A stretch of 64,000 nucleotides of DNA from Streptococcus parasanguinis CC87K (lineage in GTDB: Bacteria; Bacillota; Bacilli; Lactobacillales; Streptococcaceae), in the NCBI RefSeq assembly GCF_000507765.1, contig NZ_KI669401.1, forward strand, positions 831,102-895,101. The letters run 5' to 3'. Shown piece after piece: positions 19,162 through 27,990 of this stretch. The first letter of the stretch is position 1, and the number at the start of each line of letters is the position of its first letter. The notes beneath the pieces were generated by a model. It did not search any database, was not told the origin of the DNA, and worked only from the letters and a program-made list of their open reading frames with translations. A program made the position numbers and the translations under genes.

Positions 19162-20896
19162 CTGCTTCTCCTTTCCCTTGTGTTTGCATTTCATATACTT
19201 CTTGGTAGATGGCATTGGTCGCAAGCAATTCCTCGTGACGACCGATCGCATCGATTTGGCCATCATTCATCACAATAATACGATCTGCATCTTGAATAGA
19301 GGAAATCCGTTGACCAATGATGATTTTGGTAGTCTCTTTCAAGCTGGTTGCCAATCCTTGACGAATCAAACTATCTGTCTTGGTATCGACCGCTGAAGTC
19401 GAATCATCCAAGATCAAGATCTTCGGATTCATGAGAAGGGCACGCGCGATACAGAGACGCTGGCGTTGGCCACCGGAGACATTAGATCCCCCACGCTCAA
19501 TCATGGTGTCATAACCCTCTTTGAAATCTTGAATAAATTCATCGGCTTGGGCGATCTTACAGGCTGCGATGATCTCTTCATCTGTCGCATCCTTATTTCC
19601 CCAGCGCATATTTTCTTTAATCGTACCAGAGAAAAGGACATTGGTCTGAAGAACCATGGCCACTTGCTTACGAAGGGAATCCAGATCGTATTCTTTGACA
19701 TCGTGGCCTGCCACTGTCACCCGACCAGACTCAACATCATAGAGACGAGGAATCAACTGTACTAGGCTCGATTTCCCTGATCCTGTTCCTCCCAAGATTC
19801 CAATGACTTCCCCTGAACGAATGGAAAGGTTAATCCCTTGCAAGACATGGGTCTTGTCGCCATTTTCATCGGTATAGGCAAAAGTCACATCTTCAAAGTT
19901 GATCGAGCCATCTGCGACTTCTTTGATCCCATTTTCTGGAGAGACAATGGTCGCTTTGGTCGTCAAGACTTCATTGATCCGCTCGACAGAGGCCATAGAA
20001 ATCGATAGCATGACAAAGATCATCATAAACATCATGAGCGACATAAGAATGGTCATGGTGTAGCTAAACATAGAAGTCAAATTCCCAGTAGAGAGTTGAC
20101 CACCAACGATCAGATGAGCCCCGATCCAAGAGATCAAAAGGAAAGAAGCATACATGGAAAGCATCATAGCTGGGCTACTCAAGACAACGACACGGATAGC
20201 CTTCATAAACATGTTATAAATCAAACGTGAAGCCTTCTTGAATTTAACGGTTTCATCTGCTTCCTTAACGTAAGACTTGACCACCCGCATATTGGTGATG
20301 TTTTCTTGGATACTGTTGTTGAGATTGTCATAAGCTTCAAATACTTCTGTGAAGAGCGGATACACAATCTTCATGATGATGCTTAAGACAGCTGCCAAAA
20401 AGATGGTCACATAGACAAAGATCATGGCCATTTCCGCATTGATCATGAAACAAGCCACAATGGCAAAGATCAAATTGAGTGGTGCCCGTACACAGATCCG
20501 GATCACCATTTGATAGGCATTTTGCACATTGGTCACGTCCGTCATCATCCGAGTGACTAACCCACCTGATGAGAACTGATCAATATTCTCAAATGAGAAG
20601 GTTTGAACCTTTTTGAAAATAGCCCGACGAAGGTTTTTGGCAAAACCAGCCGATGCATAGGCGCCATAACGGGCAGACTGCATCCCACAAAAGAGGGAGA
20701 GAAAGGCACAGACCAGCATGAGCCCACCGTAAAACAAAATATTGTTCATGTTTCTTTGTTGAACACCTTGGTCCAAAAGACTCGCCATGACAAAGGGAAT
20801 CGAAATCTCAAACATGACTTCAAAGACCATGAACAAGGAAGCCAAAATCGAGGGCTTCTTGAATTCTTTGATCTCGGAAATTAAGGATCGAATCAT
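19151..20896 (-). CDS. ABC exporter, permease-ATPase half-transporter (first subunit)
   Basis: 581 residues from MIRSLISEIKEF; GGAGG lies 7 bases upstream. Six membrane helices, then Walker A GGTGSGKSS, canonical signature VSGGQ and Walker B ILILDDSTSAVD, in which Asp replaces the catalytic Glu. This is the expected non-catalytic partner of a heterodimeric exporter. Promoter at 21028-21056 gives a ~125-base leader containing a possible 25-codon ORF that ends inside this gene's ribosome site, suggesting translational or attenuation control. Likely cargo is hydrophobic drugs or peptides; not determinable here. Confidence 0.9.
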   Translation of the reverse strand: MIRSLISEIKEFKKPSILASLFMVFEVMFEISIPFVMASLLDQGVQQRNMNNILFYGGLMLVCAFLSLFCGMQSARYGAYASAGFAKNLRRAIFKKVQTFSFENIDQFSSGGLVTRMMTDVTNVQNAYQMVIRICVRAPLNLIFAIVACFMINAEMAMIFVYVTIFLAAVLSIIMKIVYPLFTEVFEAYDNLNNSIQENITNMRVVKSYVKEADETVKFKKASRLIYNMFMKAIRVVVLSSPAMMLSMYASFLLISWIGAHLIVGGQLSTGNLTSMFSYTMTILMSLMMFMMIFVMLSISMASVERINEVLTTKATIVSPENGIKEVADGSINFEDVTFAYTDENGDKTHVLQGINLSIRSGEVIGILGGTGSGKSSLVQLIPRLYDVESGRVTVAGHDVKEYDLDSLRKQVAMVLQTNVLFSGTIKENMRWGNKDATDEEIIAACKIAQADEFIQDFKEGYDTMIERGGSNVSGGQRQRLCIARALLMNPKILILDDSTSAVDTKTDSLIRQGLATSLKETTKIIIGQRISSIQDADRIIVMNDGQIDAIGRHEELLATNAIYQEVYEMQTQGKGEADEN

Positions 20897-20898
20897 TA

Positions 20899-20976
20899 TT
20901 ACCTCCATAGTTTTTCATACTTTTTTCTGCGGTAGAAGCAAAGCTTTTTTCCACTGAAAAATTGGTCAAAACACAC
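20899..20976 (-). CDS. Possible leader peptide upstream of the ABC exporter
   Basis: GTG-initiated frame of 25 codons, rich in aromatic and basic residues (CFDQFFSGKK... ending YEKLWR), with CAGGG about 8 bases before the GTG. The stop TAA lies within GGAGGTAATAATG, so it ends in the ribosome site of the exporter gene, 2 bases before its ATG. A frame of this length can arise by chance; the position and the long leader are the only support. Confidence 0.35.
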   Translation of the reverse strand: MCFDQFFSGKKLCFYRRKKYEKLWR

Positions 20977-21027
20977 AAAATTCCCTGAGGGAAAGACCCT
21001 AGGGATTACGCGTTTTTTATAGTCTTC

Positions 21028-21056
21028 ATTGTAACCTAAATTGCAAAAAAATGCAA
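21028..21056 (-). promoter_or_regulatory. Promoter of the heterodimeric ABC operon
   Basis: -35 TTGCAT (21051-21056), exact 17-base spacer, -10 TACAAT (21028-21033). Transcription would start near 21021. The leader contains an inverted repeat TCCCTAGGG / CCCTCAGGGA at about 20980-21005. Confidence 0.7.
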
Positions 21057-21099
21057 GATTTTTAGACAGCATCCGTTTTTCTGTTGATCTAGTACAAAA

Positions 21100-21275
21100 G
21101 AGGCTGGGACAAAAGTCCTAGCCTCTCAATTGTTTTTGGATTGTCGAGCAAGACGCAGTGGCTGAGTGGGCTCTACTACGCTGATTTCATCAGCTTTTAC
21201 AGCCCTACTCAACTGTGCGGAGGTGGTACGACGAAATCGAATTCTAACGAATTACCAATTTCTGTCCCACTCTCT
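21100..21275 (-). repeat. Family A intergenic repeat, copy 2
   Basis: Same element as 3051-3226 in the same orientation, starting 5 bases after the FtsX-type permease stop. It keeps the three hairpins with a few changes (one G-U wobble in hairpin B, one mismatch in hairpin A). Hairpin C ends in AGCCTCTTTTG, a plausible terminator. Confidence 0.9.
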
Positions 21276-21280
21276 TCTAT

Positions 21281-22426
21281 TTATTCTGCTAAGAGCACTT
21301 CTTTGATGGTTTGCTTTTGAAGTTTTCTGTTGGATAGATAAAAGAGGCTTTCATAGACCAAAGCAAAACCGATCAAAGTCCAAAAGCACACATTCCCATC
21401 AAAGTGATGCTCAATCTTTTCAGGAACCGTATCTTTGATCACACCGATCAAAATTTCCATGATGCCATATTGGTAAACCGTCCCAAGAACAAATCCTAGA
21501 TAAGCCCAAAAACGATAGGGAGCGAGAATATGACTTTGGCATTCACGATCGGTGTAGCCAAAAGCCTTCATAAGAGCCAAGGTTTCGCGACTTTCAGAGA
21601 CAACAATCCCCAATGACAAAAAGAGTATCGAGAAAGAAAGGATCAAGCCAATCATAATCATCATGGTTTGGATGATGTCATCTGTGTAGTCCCTGAGGCC
21701 AAAGGACAATTGAACCATGGCCGCAAAACACATAGAGCCAAAGACTACAAAAAACAGGATAGATTTTCTCCCCCAAATCAGTGATGAGGACAGCTCTTTT
21801 AAGAAGCCTTTCTCTTTCTTAGAAGCCCTTTTTCTCCTTTTGACCTTGATTGGACTTGGGGATTTTTTCAATAAGCGAAGGGCCGGCGTTTGTAGTTGTC
21901 TTCTAGCATAGCCAATCGCAAGGACCATAAAGAAAGTCGTTGGCAGCATCACCAAAGCGACCAAGAGCTGCCAATGAAAATGAATGGTAATGTCTGGCAG
22001 AATCCCCTTCTCATTGCGAAAGTCATAAAAATGACCCATCATAAGAAAAGAAGCGAAATAGCCAAGAAGTGCTCCAACTCCAAAACTGAGTCCAAAAGCC
22101 CAAAATCGTTTCGCCAACTGGCCATTGCTATAGCCCAAAGCCTTTAAAATTCCTAATTGTTCCTTGTGGTCATCGACAAATTGTTTGATATAAAAACACA
22201 TGAGAAGGATCGATGTCAAGGACAAGACAACCCCGCTGACCATGGCCACCATCCAGGAAAGCGAAACCTGGGCATCATAGTAGGTCTGAATCATCGGATT
22301 GGATTTCGAAATCTCCAACTGCTCGATATCTAGGTAAAAATTCAAGAAGAGATTGGCCACAAAGACCGCACAAGCCCCAATGATACTGACGACAACTAAT
22401 TTTTGAATATCTTTTACTGAAAACAT
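21281..22426 (-). CDS. FtsX/MacB-like ABC transporter permease
   Basis: 381 residues with about eight hydrophobic segments arranged as two FtsX-like halves: near residues 10-30, 55-80, 105-130, 150-170, then 220-245, 250-275, 300-325 and 345-365. The motif LGILKALGYSNGQLAKRF is the cytoplasmic coupling helix of this permease family, and a second weaker copy is TLALMKAFGYTDRE. The large extracytoplasmic domain of MacB is absent, so this is a short permease of the antimicrobial-peptide/lipid exporter kind. It follows the ATPase by 3 bases and is controlled with it by the TetR gene upstream. Confidence 0.85.
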   Translation of the reverse strand: MFSVKDIQKLVVVSIIGACAVFVANLFLNFYLDIEQLEISKSNPMIQTYYDAQVSLSWMVAMVSGVVLSLTSILLMCFYIKQFVDDHKEQLGILKALGYSNGQLAKRFWAFGLSFGVGALLGYFASFLMMGHFYDFRNEKGILPDITIHFHWQLLVALVMLPTTFFMVLAIGYARRQLQTPALRLLKKSPSPIKVKRRKRASKKEKGFLKELSSSLIWGRKSILFFVVFGSMCFAAMVQLSFGLRDYTDDIIQTMMIMIGLILSFSILFLSLGIVVSESRETLALMKAFGYTDRECQSHILAPYRFWAYLGFVLGTVYQYGIMEILIGVIKDTVPEKIEHHFDGNVCFWTLIGFALVYESLFYLSNRKLQKQTIKEVLLAE

Positions 22427-22429
22427 GTC

Positions 22430-23110
22430 TTACCATCCAATCTCATAGGCAGTCTGAGGCTGATCGTTGGTCACAACTTGGGTAATCTTGCCACTATTGA
22501 CACGAATGATGGTTCTGGCCATATCCGCAATATTTTGGTTGTGCGTCACCATAATGAGGGTAAAGCCTAGCTTTTCCTTTAACTTCCAGATATAGTCGAG
22601 AATCTTGCGCCCTGTTTCTTCATCTAGGGCCCCCGTCGGCTCATCTAAGAAGAGAATCTCTGGCTTTTTGGCCAAGGCACGAGCAATGGAGACTCTCTGC
22701 TGTTCCCCACCAGACAATTCACTCGGATACTTGTCCAGCTTTTCGCCAAGCCCCAAATCTTCGATGATCTGCAAAAAATCATGATTATCTGCCAGGTCAG
22801 CTCCCATCTTTACATTTTGTCTGACCGTTAGATTCGGCAATAGATAATACTGCTGAAAAATAAAGGCAATCTTCTCCCGTCTAAAGGCTGTCAATTGAGC
22901 ATCCGTGAGTTGAGACAAATCCTGTCCTTGAATGAGAATATGCCCCTCATCTACCTTTTCTAATCCGGATAACACGTTTAAGAGGGTTGACTTTCCTGAT
23001 CCAGAAGGTCCCAGGATCACCACATCATCCTGGTCTTGAATCTGCAAATCAATCCCTTTTAAAACCTTGGTTTGGCCGTAACTTTTGTGAACATTTTCTA
23101 GTTGAATCAT
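22430..23110 (-). CDS. ABC transporter ATP-binding protein (LolD/MacB type)
   Basis: 226 residues starting [19 protein letters not shown] is upstream and the ATG overlaps the TetR stop as ATGA. Walker [10 protein letters not shown], signature [14 protein letters not shown], Walker [13 protein letters not shown] and the switch His (MVTHNQ) are all intact. It should energise the FtsX-like permease downstream. Substrate unknown; by family it may be a peptide antibiotic or lipid. Confidence 0.9.
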   Translation of the reverse strand: MIQLENVHKSYGQTKVLKGIDLQIQDQDDVVILGPSGSGKSTLLNVLSGLEKVDEGHILIQGQDLSQLTDAQLTAFRREKIAFIFQQYYLLPNLTVRQNVKMGADLADNHDFLQIIEDLGLGEKLDKYPSELSGGEQQRVSIARALAKKPEILFLDEPTGALDEETGRKILDYIWKLKEKLGFTLIMVTHNQNIADMARTIIRVNSGKITQVVTNDQPQTAYEIGW

Positions 23111-23682
23111 TTCTTTCCTACCATTTCTTTGATGAGAGATTGACAAACTTCTGTCAATAAACCAATCACTTCTTCCATGCTGAACTGATAAATGCCAGAA
23201 GCAACCATAGAGGCCATCCCGTGTGAGTAGATAAATAGATGCTGGTACAAGCGACTAGCTTCCTCTACAGTCAAAGGATAGTCTGCAACAATCGAATCCA
23301 GAACCAATTGGTAACTATGATCCTTCATGGGAAGAAAATCTTGAAAGCGACGAATCGGATCTTTGCTAGGATTTTGGAAAAGCAATTGAAAAAGTTGGGG
23401 CTCTTTTGAGGCGAAAAGGATATAAGCAACCCCGACAGATCGGAAAGGCTTTTCATCTTCTAAGGCCTTGCGAATATACTCCACCACGACCATTTCCGCA
23501 GCACCAATAACTTCTGCTTGTAACTCAGCCATATTAGCAAATTGCCCAAAAATGACTCTTGGTGTAGCTCCCAGTTTCTCCGCTAATGCTCTAGCCGTCA
23601 AACTAGCCATGCCCTCTTCTCTCACCAATTGTAAAGCTGTCCCAATGATAGCTTCTTTACTAAATTTAACCTTGGGTGGCAT
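23107..23682 (-). CDS. TetR/AcrR-family transcriptional regulator
   Basis: 191 residues from MPPKVKFSKEAI; AAAGGAG decides this start. The N-terminal helix-turn-helix spans about residues 10-55 (ALAEKLGATPRVIFGQFANMAEL). The C-terminal ligand domain shows no recognisable specificity. It is first in a three-gene operon with the ABC ATPase and permease and probably represses its own promoter through the palindrome at 23697-23715, being relieved by a substrate of the pump. Confidence 0.88.
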   Translation of the reverse strand: MPPKVKFSKEAIIGTALQLVREEGMASLTARALAEKLGATPRVIFGQFANMAELQAEVIGAAEMVVVEYIRKALEDEKPFRSVGVAYILFASKEPQLFQLLFQNPSKDPIRRFQDFLPMKDHSYQLVLDSIVADYPLTVEEASRLYQHLFIYSHGMASMVASGIYQFSMEEVIGLLTEVCQSLIKEMVGKK

Positions 23683-23696
23683 AAGACTCCTTTCAC

Positions 23697-23715
23697 GCAA
23701 CAGTCGTTGCGCAAC
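23697..23715. promoter_or_regulatory. Candidate TetR operator
   Basis: GTTGCGCAAC (23706-23715) is a perfect 10-base palindrome, and GCAAC-AGTC-GTTGC (23697-23710) overlaps it as a second inverted repeat. Both lie between the -10 box and the start codon of the TetR gene. Confidence 0.55.
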
Positions 23716-23729
23716 ATTTGTTACCTAAA

Positions 23730-23759
23730 AGAATACCATAACAAAATAAGACTTGTCAA
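23730..23759 (-). promoter_or_regulatory. Promoter of the TetR-ABC operon
   Basis: -35 TTGACA (23754-23759), 18-base spacer, -10 TATTCT (23730-23735), pointing at the TetR gene. Confidence 0.7.
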
Positions 23760-23783
23760 GAAAAATTCGTAAAGTATAAAGCA

Positions 23784-23820
23784 AAAGACCAGCCCACTGA
23801 TATAAGTGAGGACTGGTCTA
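23784..23820 (-). terminator. Terminator of the aldo/keto reductase gene
   Basis: On the minus strand AGACCAGTCCTCACT pairs with AGTGGGCTGGTCT (minor mismatches) and is followed by TTTT. Confidence 0.75.
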
Positions 23821-23831
23821 CTAATAAGATT

Positions 23832-24755
23832 CTAAGGCAAATCATTACCTGCAGCCAAGTAGATTTGGTACCATTCCTTGCGGGTTAAGGTCACTGCTGC
23901 TGCTTTCCCTGCTTCAAGGACATGCTGGGGTTTGGTCGTTCCGATGACAGCCTGCATCTTACCCGGATAGCGAAGGGCCCAAGCAAGGGCGATAGCTGTC
24001 GGAGTGACCTGGTATTTTTTCGCCAAGTCATTGAGGACGTGATTAAGGGCCGCAAACTCTTCCTTGCCCACAAAATTCCCTTTGAAATAGCCATGCTGGA
24101 GGACAGACCAGGCTTGAATCACCGTATCGGTTAAGCGACAATACTCAAAGACACTGCCATCTCGCACGGCTGCTTTTGGTCCTTCCATATTGACATGAAA
24201 ACCAGCTTCAAAGCTTGGTGTAAAGGCGGCACTCAACTGCAACTGGTTGACCTTGAGTGGCTGTTTGACAGCCGTCTTAAGCAATTCCATCATCATAGGA
24301 TTTTGATTGGACACCCCAAAATGACGAACCTTGCCCGCTTGCTCCAAGTGATCAAAAGCTGCTGCCACTTCTTCAGGCTCCATGAGGGCATCCGGTCGAT
24401 GAAGGAGAAGACTATCTAAGCGCTCGATCTGCAGACGCTCGAGAATGCCATCAACTGAGTCCAAAATATAGTCCTTCGAAAAGTCGAAATAAGTAAAGCC
24501 GTCTTTGCGAATCCCACACTTGGACTGGATCCACATCTGGTCCCGAAGATCCGGACGTCGCTTGAGAACCCTACCCAGCAGGACCTCACACTGGCCGTCT
24601 CCATAGATATCCGCTAAGTCAAAAGTGTTGATCCCAATCGATAAAGCTGCCTCTACCAAGCCCTCCACCTCGTCTTCACTCATCTGACTGATCCGCATCA
24701 TCCCAAGGACAATCGTGGACAGACGCTCATTTTCAGCAAACTCAATATAGTTCAT
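23832..24755 (-). CDS. Aldo/keto reductase (YdhF-like)
   Basis: 307 residues, a full TIM-barrel NADPH oxidoreductase. The catalytic Tyr is in FDLADIYGDGQCE, the Lys in IQSKCGI, the His in LLLHRPD. The C-terminal cofactor segment AVIGTTKPQHVLEA is conserved. GGAGG precedes the ATG. It is monocistronic, with its own promoter (24780-24808) and terminator, between two unrelated ABC operons. Physiological carbonyl substrate unknown. Confidence 0.9.
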   Translation of the reverse strand: MNYIEFAENERLSTIVLGMMRISQMSEDEVEGLVEAALSIGINTFDLADIYGDGQCEVLLGRVLKRRPDLRDQMWIQSKCGIRKDGFTYFDFSKDYILDSVDGILERLQIERLDSLLLHRPDALMEPEEVAAAFDHLEQAGKVRHFGVSNQNPMMMELLKTAVKQPLKVNQLQLSAAFTPSFEAGFHVNMEGPKAAVRDGSVFEYCRLTDTVIQAWSVLQHGYFKGNFVGKEEFAALNHVLNDLAKKYQVTPTAIALAWALRYPGKMQAVIGTTKPQHVLEAGKAAAVTLTRKEWYQIYLAAGNDLP

Positions 24756-24779
24756 GTCCGCCTCCTTTTCTGTAGTTCT

Positions 24780-24808
24780 ATTGTATTGAAAAGGCTTGCA
24801 AAAGTCAA
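24780..24808 (-). promoter_or_regulatory. Promoter of the aldo/keto reductase gene
   Basis: -35 TTGACT (24803-24808), 17-base spacer, -10 TACAAT (24780-24785). Confidence 0.75.
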
Positions 24809-24819
24809 TTTGAAATCAA

Positions 24820-24846
24820 AAAGCCCTCAGCGATAACTGAGAGCTT
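24820..24846 (-). terminator. Terminator of the XRE/DUF3169/ABC operon
   Basis: On the minus strand GCTCTCAG / CTGAGGGC hairpin with a 6-base loop, followed by TTTTT, just after the NatB-like gene. Confidence 0.85.
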
Positions 24847-24852
24847 ATCTAA

Positions 24853-26067
24853 TTAGCGATAGCTAAGAGCACGTTTGATGGTCTTCCATGGTCCGAGGTC
24901 ATCGGTCTGAAGGATCAGGCTCGCATAGATACGGGCAATGAGCACTGTTCCCACAATGGTAAAGAGAACTGCAATTCCCAATGAACCCCAAGCTTCAAGA
25001 CCAGTCGCGTAGCCATTGATGGTACGGAATGGCATGAAGAAGGTTGAGATAAAAGGAATGTAGGAACCGATCTTTAATAAGAAGACATCACCGGCACTTC
25101 CCAAGGTGGTTACCCCAAGGAAGCTAAAGATAACTAACATCATCAGTGGCGAAATCGCTTTTCCTGAATCTTCAGGTCGTGCAACTGTGGAACCTAAGAA
25201 GGCAGAGAGCACCACATACATAAAGATCCCAAGGATAATGAAGAAGACGGTATTAAGCGAGATCGCTTCTGCTAGGTGTTGGGTAATTGGAGAGTTTGGA
25301 GCGAGAATATCCTTGACAACTGGGATATCTGCTCTAAAAATCCAAACAGCTACTAACCCAACGACATAGACAAAAATATGGGTAAAAATCACTCCGAAGA
25401 GTCCGAGCATGCGTGCGAAGAAATAGTCGGTTGCTTTGATACTAGAGAAGACCACTTCCATGATCTTGGTTCCCTTTTCACTGGCCACTTCTTGGGCTGT
25501 GATACTAGAGTAGAAGATCAAAATCATATAAAGCAGCATTCCCAGACCACCTGCAACCATGGTTTGCACCATTTTCAAGCCTTCTTTTTTCTCGTCAATT
25601 TTTTCTTTGAGAGAAACCTGTTGAGACAAGGCTGTCAGCTGCTCTTTGCTTAGATTGGCACGCGCTAGATTGATCCCTTGTTGGACCTGGCTTAATTTCG
25701 CAGTGACAAGGCTTTTCAATTCCATTTTCATGGCTTGATCACCCACATAAGTGGCTTCTAGCTGGCCATCTTTTTCATCGACCGTTAGGTAAGCAGCTGC
25801 TTTCTCATCCTTGATAGCTTTTTTAGCTGCAGCTTCATCCTTGTAGTCCAAGGTCAAGCCATCAGTTCCTTTGAGACTTTCTTTGACAGCTGGAACTTCT
25901 GTCACCAAGGCCACCTGGTTTTTGGCATCTGTAGAAGAACCTGTCAGATAACCGATTCCAATGCTCAATCCTAAAAAGAGGAAGGGACCGAAGACCATGA
26001 AGAGGAAACTCCATGATTTCACTTGTCTGATATAGGTTTCTTTCATTACGACAAACATCTGTTTCAT
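24853..26067 (-). CDS. ABC-2 type permease, NatB-like exporter subunit
   Basis: 404 residues. One hydrophobic segment near residues 18-42, an extracytoplasmic domain to about residue 170, then five or six membrane helices to the end: the architecture of NatB/YhaP permeases. The segment EVASEKGTKIMEVVFSS is the cytoplasmic coupling region of the family. Its ATG overlaps the ATPase stop by four bases. With the ATPase it may export sodium, drugs or peptides; the family is too broad to be specific. Confidence 0.88.
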   Translation of the reverse strand: MKQMFVVMKETYIRQVKSWSFLFMVFGPFLFLGLSIGIGYLTGSSTDAKNQVALVTEVPAVKESLKGTDGLTLDYKDEAAAKKAIKDEKAAAYLTVDEKDGQLEATYVGDQAMKMELKSLVTAKLSQVQQGINLARANLSKEQLTALSQQVSLKEKIDEKKEGLKMVQTMVAGGLGMLLYMILIFYSSITAQEVASEKGTKIMEVVFSSIKATDYFFARMLGLFGVIFTHIFVYVVGLVAVWIFRADIPVVKDILAPNSPITQHLAEAISLNTVFFIILGIFMYVVLSAFLGSTVARPEDSGKAISPLMMLVIFSFLGVTTLGSAGDVFLLKIGSYIPFISTFFMPFRTINGYATGLEAWGSLGIAVLFTIVGTVLIARIYASLILQTDDLGPWKTIKRALSYR

Positions 26068-26957
26068 ACTTCTACTCCTGATTCAAGTTTAAAAATCTCA
26101 TCAATAGTTGGGGCTTGGTGGTCAAAGGTTGCTAGGTAGCGACCCTTGGTCAAGCGGTCAAATAATTCTGGACCAGCTGACGCATCATCCAAGATCAACT
26201 TCCAAGTACCTTGCTTGGTCATGCTGACCTTGGTCACGTGTGGCAGAGCTTCTAGCTCTTCTTTGCTAAAGTCGTTAGAAACAAAGAGACGAGTCTTGCC
26301 ATAGCTATTACGGACCTCTTGGACTGGCCCTGAAAGGACAACCGAACCATCACGGATCATTAGGATATCATCACACAACTCTTCGACATTGGTCATGACG
26401 TGGTCAGAAAAGATAATGGTTGCCCCACGCTCTTTTTCTTCAAAAATGACCTGCTTGAGCACTTCTGTATTGACCGGATCCAAGCCGCTAAAGGGTTCAT
26501 CTAAAATGATCAATTTAGGCTCATGGATCAAGGTGATGATCAATTGAACCTTCTGTTGGTTCCCTTTTGAGAGACTCTTTATTTTATCGGTCAATTTTCC
26601 TTTTACTTGGAGTTTTTCCATCCAGGTCGGTAATTTTTCCTTGACCTCAGCAGTGCTCATTCCTTTTAAGGCAGCCAAATAGCGGACCTGCTCAAAAATC
26701 GTGAGTTTTGGCATAAGACTACGTTCTTCTGGCAAATAGCCAATTTCCTTGTAGGTTTCTTGGGTGATCGCTTTGCCACCTAGGCGAATCTCGCCACTGT
26801 AGTCCAAAAAGCGCAAGATACTGTGGAAAATAGTTGTTTTCCCGGCACCATTTTTCCCAACTAAGCCAAGGATATGCCCTTGTTGAGCTGTCAGATCTAC
26901 TCCGAAGAGAACCTGCTTATTCCCAAAGCTTTTTTCTAAATTTCTAATTTCTAACAT
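26064..26957 (-). CDS. ABC transporter ATP-binding protein, NatA-like
   Basis: 297 residues. Walker A GKNGAGKTT, signature LSKGNQQKVQL (Lys in place of the second residue, as in NatA/CcmA-type ATPases), Walker B LIILDEPFSGLDP, H-loop FSDHVM. A ~70-residue C-terminal extension follows the ATPase core, as is common in drug-efflux members. GAGGAG precedes the ATG. Fourth gene of a five-gene operon; partner permease is immediately downstream. Confidence 0.9.
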   Translation of the reverse strand: MLEIRNLEKSFGNKQVLFGVDLTAQQGHILGLVGKNGAGKTTIFHSILRFLDYSGEIRLGGKAITQETYKEIGYLPEERSLMPKLTIFEQVRYLAALKGMSTAEVKEKLPTWMEKLQVKGKLTDKIKSLSKGNQQKVQLIITLIHEPKLIILDEPFSGLDPVNTEVLKQVIFEEKERGATIIFSDHVMTNVEELCDDILMIRDGSVVLSGPVQEVRNSYGKTRLFVSNDFSKEELEALPHVTKVSMTKQGTWKLILDDASAGPELFDRLTKGRYLATFDHQAPTIDEIFKLESGVEV

Positions 26958-26968
26958 AGATGACTCCT

Positions 26969-27766
26969 CTACTCTTTATAATAACGTTTGGTAATCTTGT
27001 ATTGTGAGACCAAGATATAGACATAAATCAGTGATACCACTACTAATGCTAACAAGATATCTGTATGGAAAGCAATGCCAACTAAGAATATCGCAATTAA
27101 GGAAATCGGTAAGATATAATTGCTTAACTTAATGATAATTTCATAGTTTTCCTCGTAGCTAATCTGCTTTTCTGCTTCATCCATCATACTCATCATAAAT
27201 TCACGCACTTCCTTGGCATTGGCATTGCGGGGAATCGGTTTTCCATAAATCAGATGGAAGGTCTTGCGAAAGAAGATATCCGATAGGAAAAATAGGGCAA
27301 TCAAGACAAGAAAGAGATAGAGCATGGTAAAGTCTCCAAAGATAAAAGCCATGTCCCCAGCGCCAGGTCTATCTAAGTAAACCAATTGACTATAAAAAAT
27401 GACGAATAAAAAGTAGGGCAAGATCATGATGCCTTTAAAAATGGTCGCTAAGCCATATAGTTTTTTCTTCTGGATGTCATAGTGATAGGCTTCATCATCG
27501 TCTTCTATTTGGAGCATTTTTTGATGGACTTTTCTCGCGCACATCAGTAAGGTTATCGTGAGTATAAATGCGACTAAGAATAAAACTGCTGAGCCCAAAA
27601 GAAGTACTTCTTTACTAAAGAAGGATTGGATTTCTAGGGGCTTTTCGGATCCAAACATTCCTGTCAAAAAACTGATAACTCCTCCTATCAAGCCGGAAAC
27701 TGTAATGATCCCTACATTTCTCCAAAAACGAAAACGGGCTGACCTTTCTTTATACTTCTTTTTCAT
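26969..27766 (-). CDS. DUF3169 family membrane protein
   Basis: 265 residues with about six membrane helices (near residues 17-37, 50-72, 113-133, 145-168, 212-232, 235-255) and a charged cytoplasmic loop between helices 2 and 3. Resembles the DUF3169 family, which is commonly paired with a small XRE regulator in Firmicutes. GAGG precedes the ATG and the gene starts 2 bases after the XRE stop. Function unknown; the pairing suggests a membrane partner of the regulator or exporter. Confidence 0.78.
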   Translation of the reverse strand: MKKKYKERSARFRFWRNVGIITVSGLIGGVISFLTGMFGSEKPLEIQSFFSKEVLLLGSAVLFLVAFILTITLLMCARKVHQKMLQIEDDDEAYHYDIQKKKLYGLATIFKGIMILPYFLFVIFYSQLVYLDRPGAGDMAFIFGDFTMLYLFLVLIALFFLSDIFFRKTFHLIYGKPIPRNANAKEVREFMMSMMDEAEKQISYEENYEIIIKLSNYILPISLIAIFLVGIAFHTDILLALVVVSLIYVYILVSQYKITKRYYKE

Positions 27767-27768
27767 TG

Positions 27769-27978
27769 TTATTCCTCTTCCTCTACTAGACTAAAAACAT
27801 TTTCCACCGGTTCCTTGAATATCTGGGCGATGGTGATGGCAATGATAACCGAAGGGGTGTATTCACCCCGCTCCAAGAGACTGATAGACTGGCGCGAGAC
27901 TCCAGCTAGCTTGGCTAGCTCGGATTGGTTGAGCCCATCACGCGCCCTCAGCTCTTTCAATCGATTTTTTAAGATCAT
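27769..27978 (-). CDS. XRE-family (Cro/CI-type) small regulator
   Basis: 69 residues, essentially one helix-turn-helix domain: LNQSELAKLAGVSRQSISLLERGEYTPS (residues about 16-43) with the canonical R-Q-S-I recognition helix, then an acidic tail. No ligand domain. AGGAGG precedes the ATG. It is second in its operon and is the likely binder of the inverted repeat at 28353-28372, which covers the operon's -35 box. Confidence 0.9.
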   Translation of the reverse strand: MILKNRLKELRARDGLNQSELAKLAGVSRQSISLLERGEYTPSVIIAITIAQIFKEPVENVFSLVEEEE

Positions 27979-27990
27979 GGCTTTCGCCTC

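Noticed and set aside
21001..21027. Heptapeptide frame ATG AAG ACT ATA in front of the ABC exporter
   Set aside because: Its ATG overlaps the -10 box, so it would not be in the transcript.
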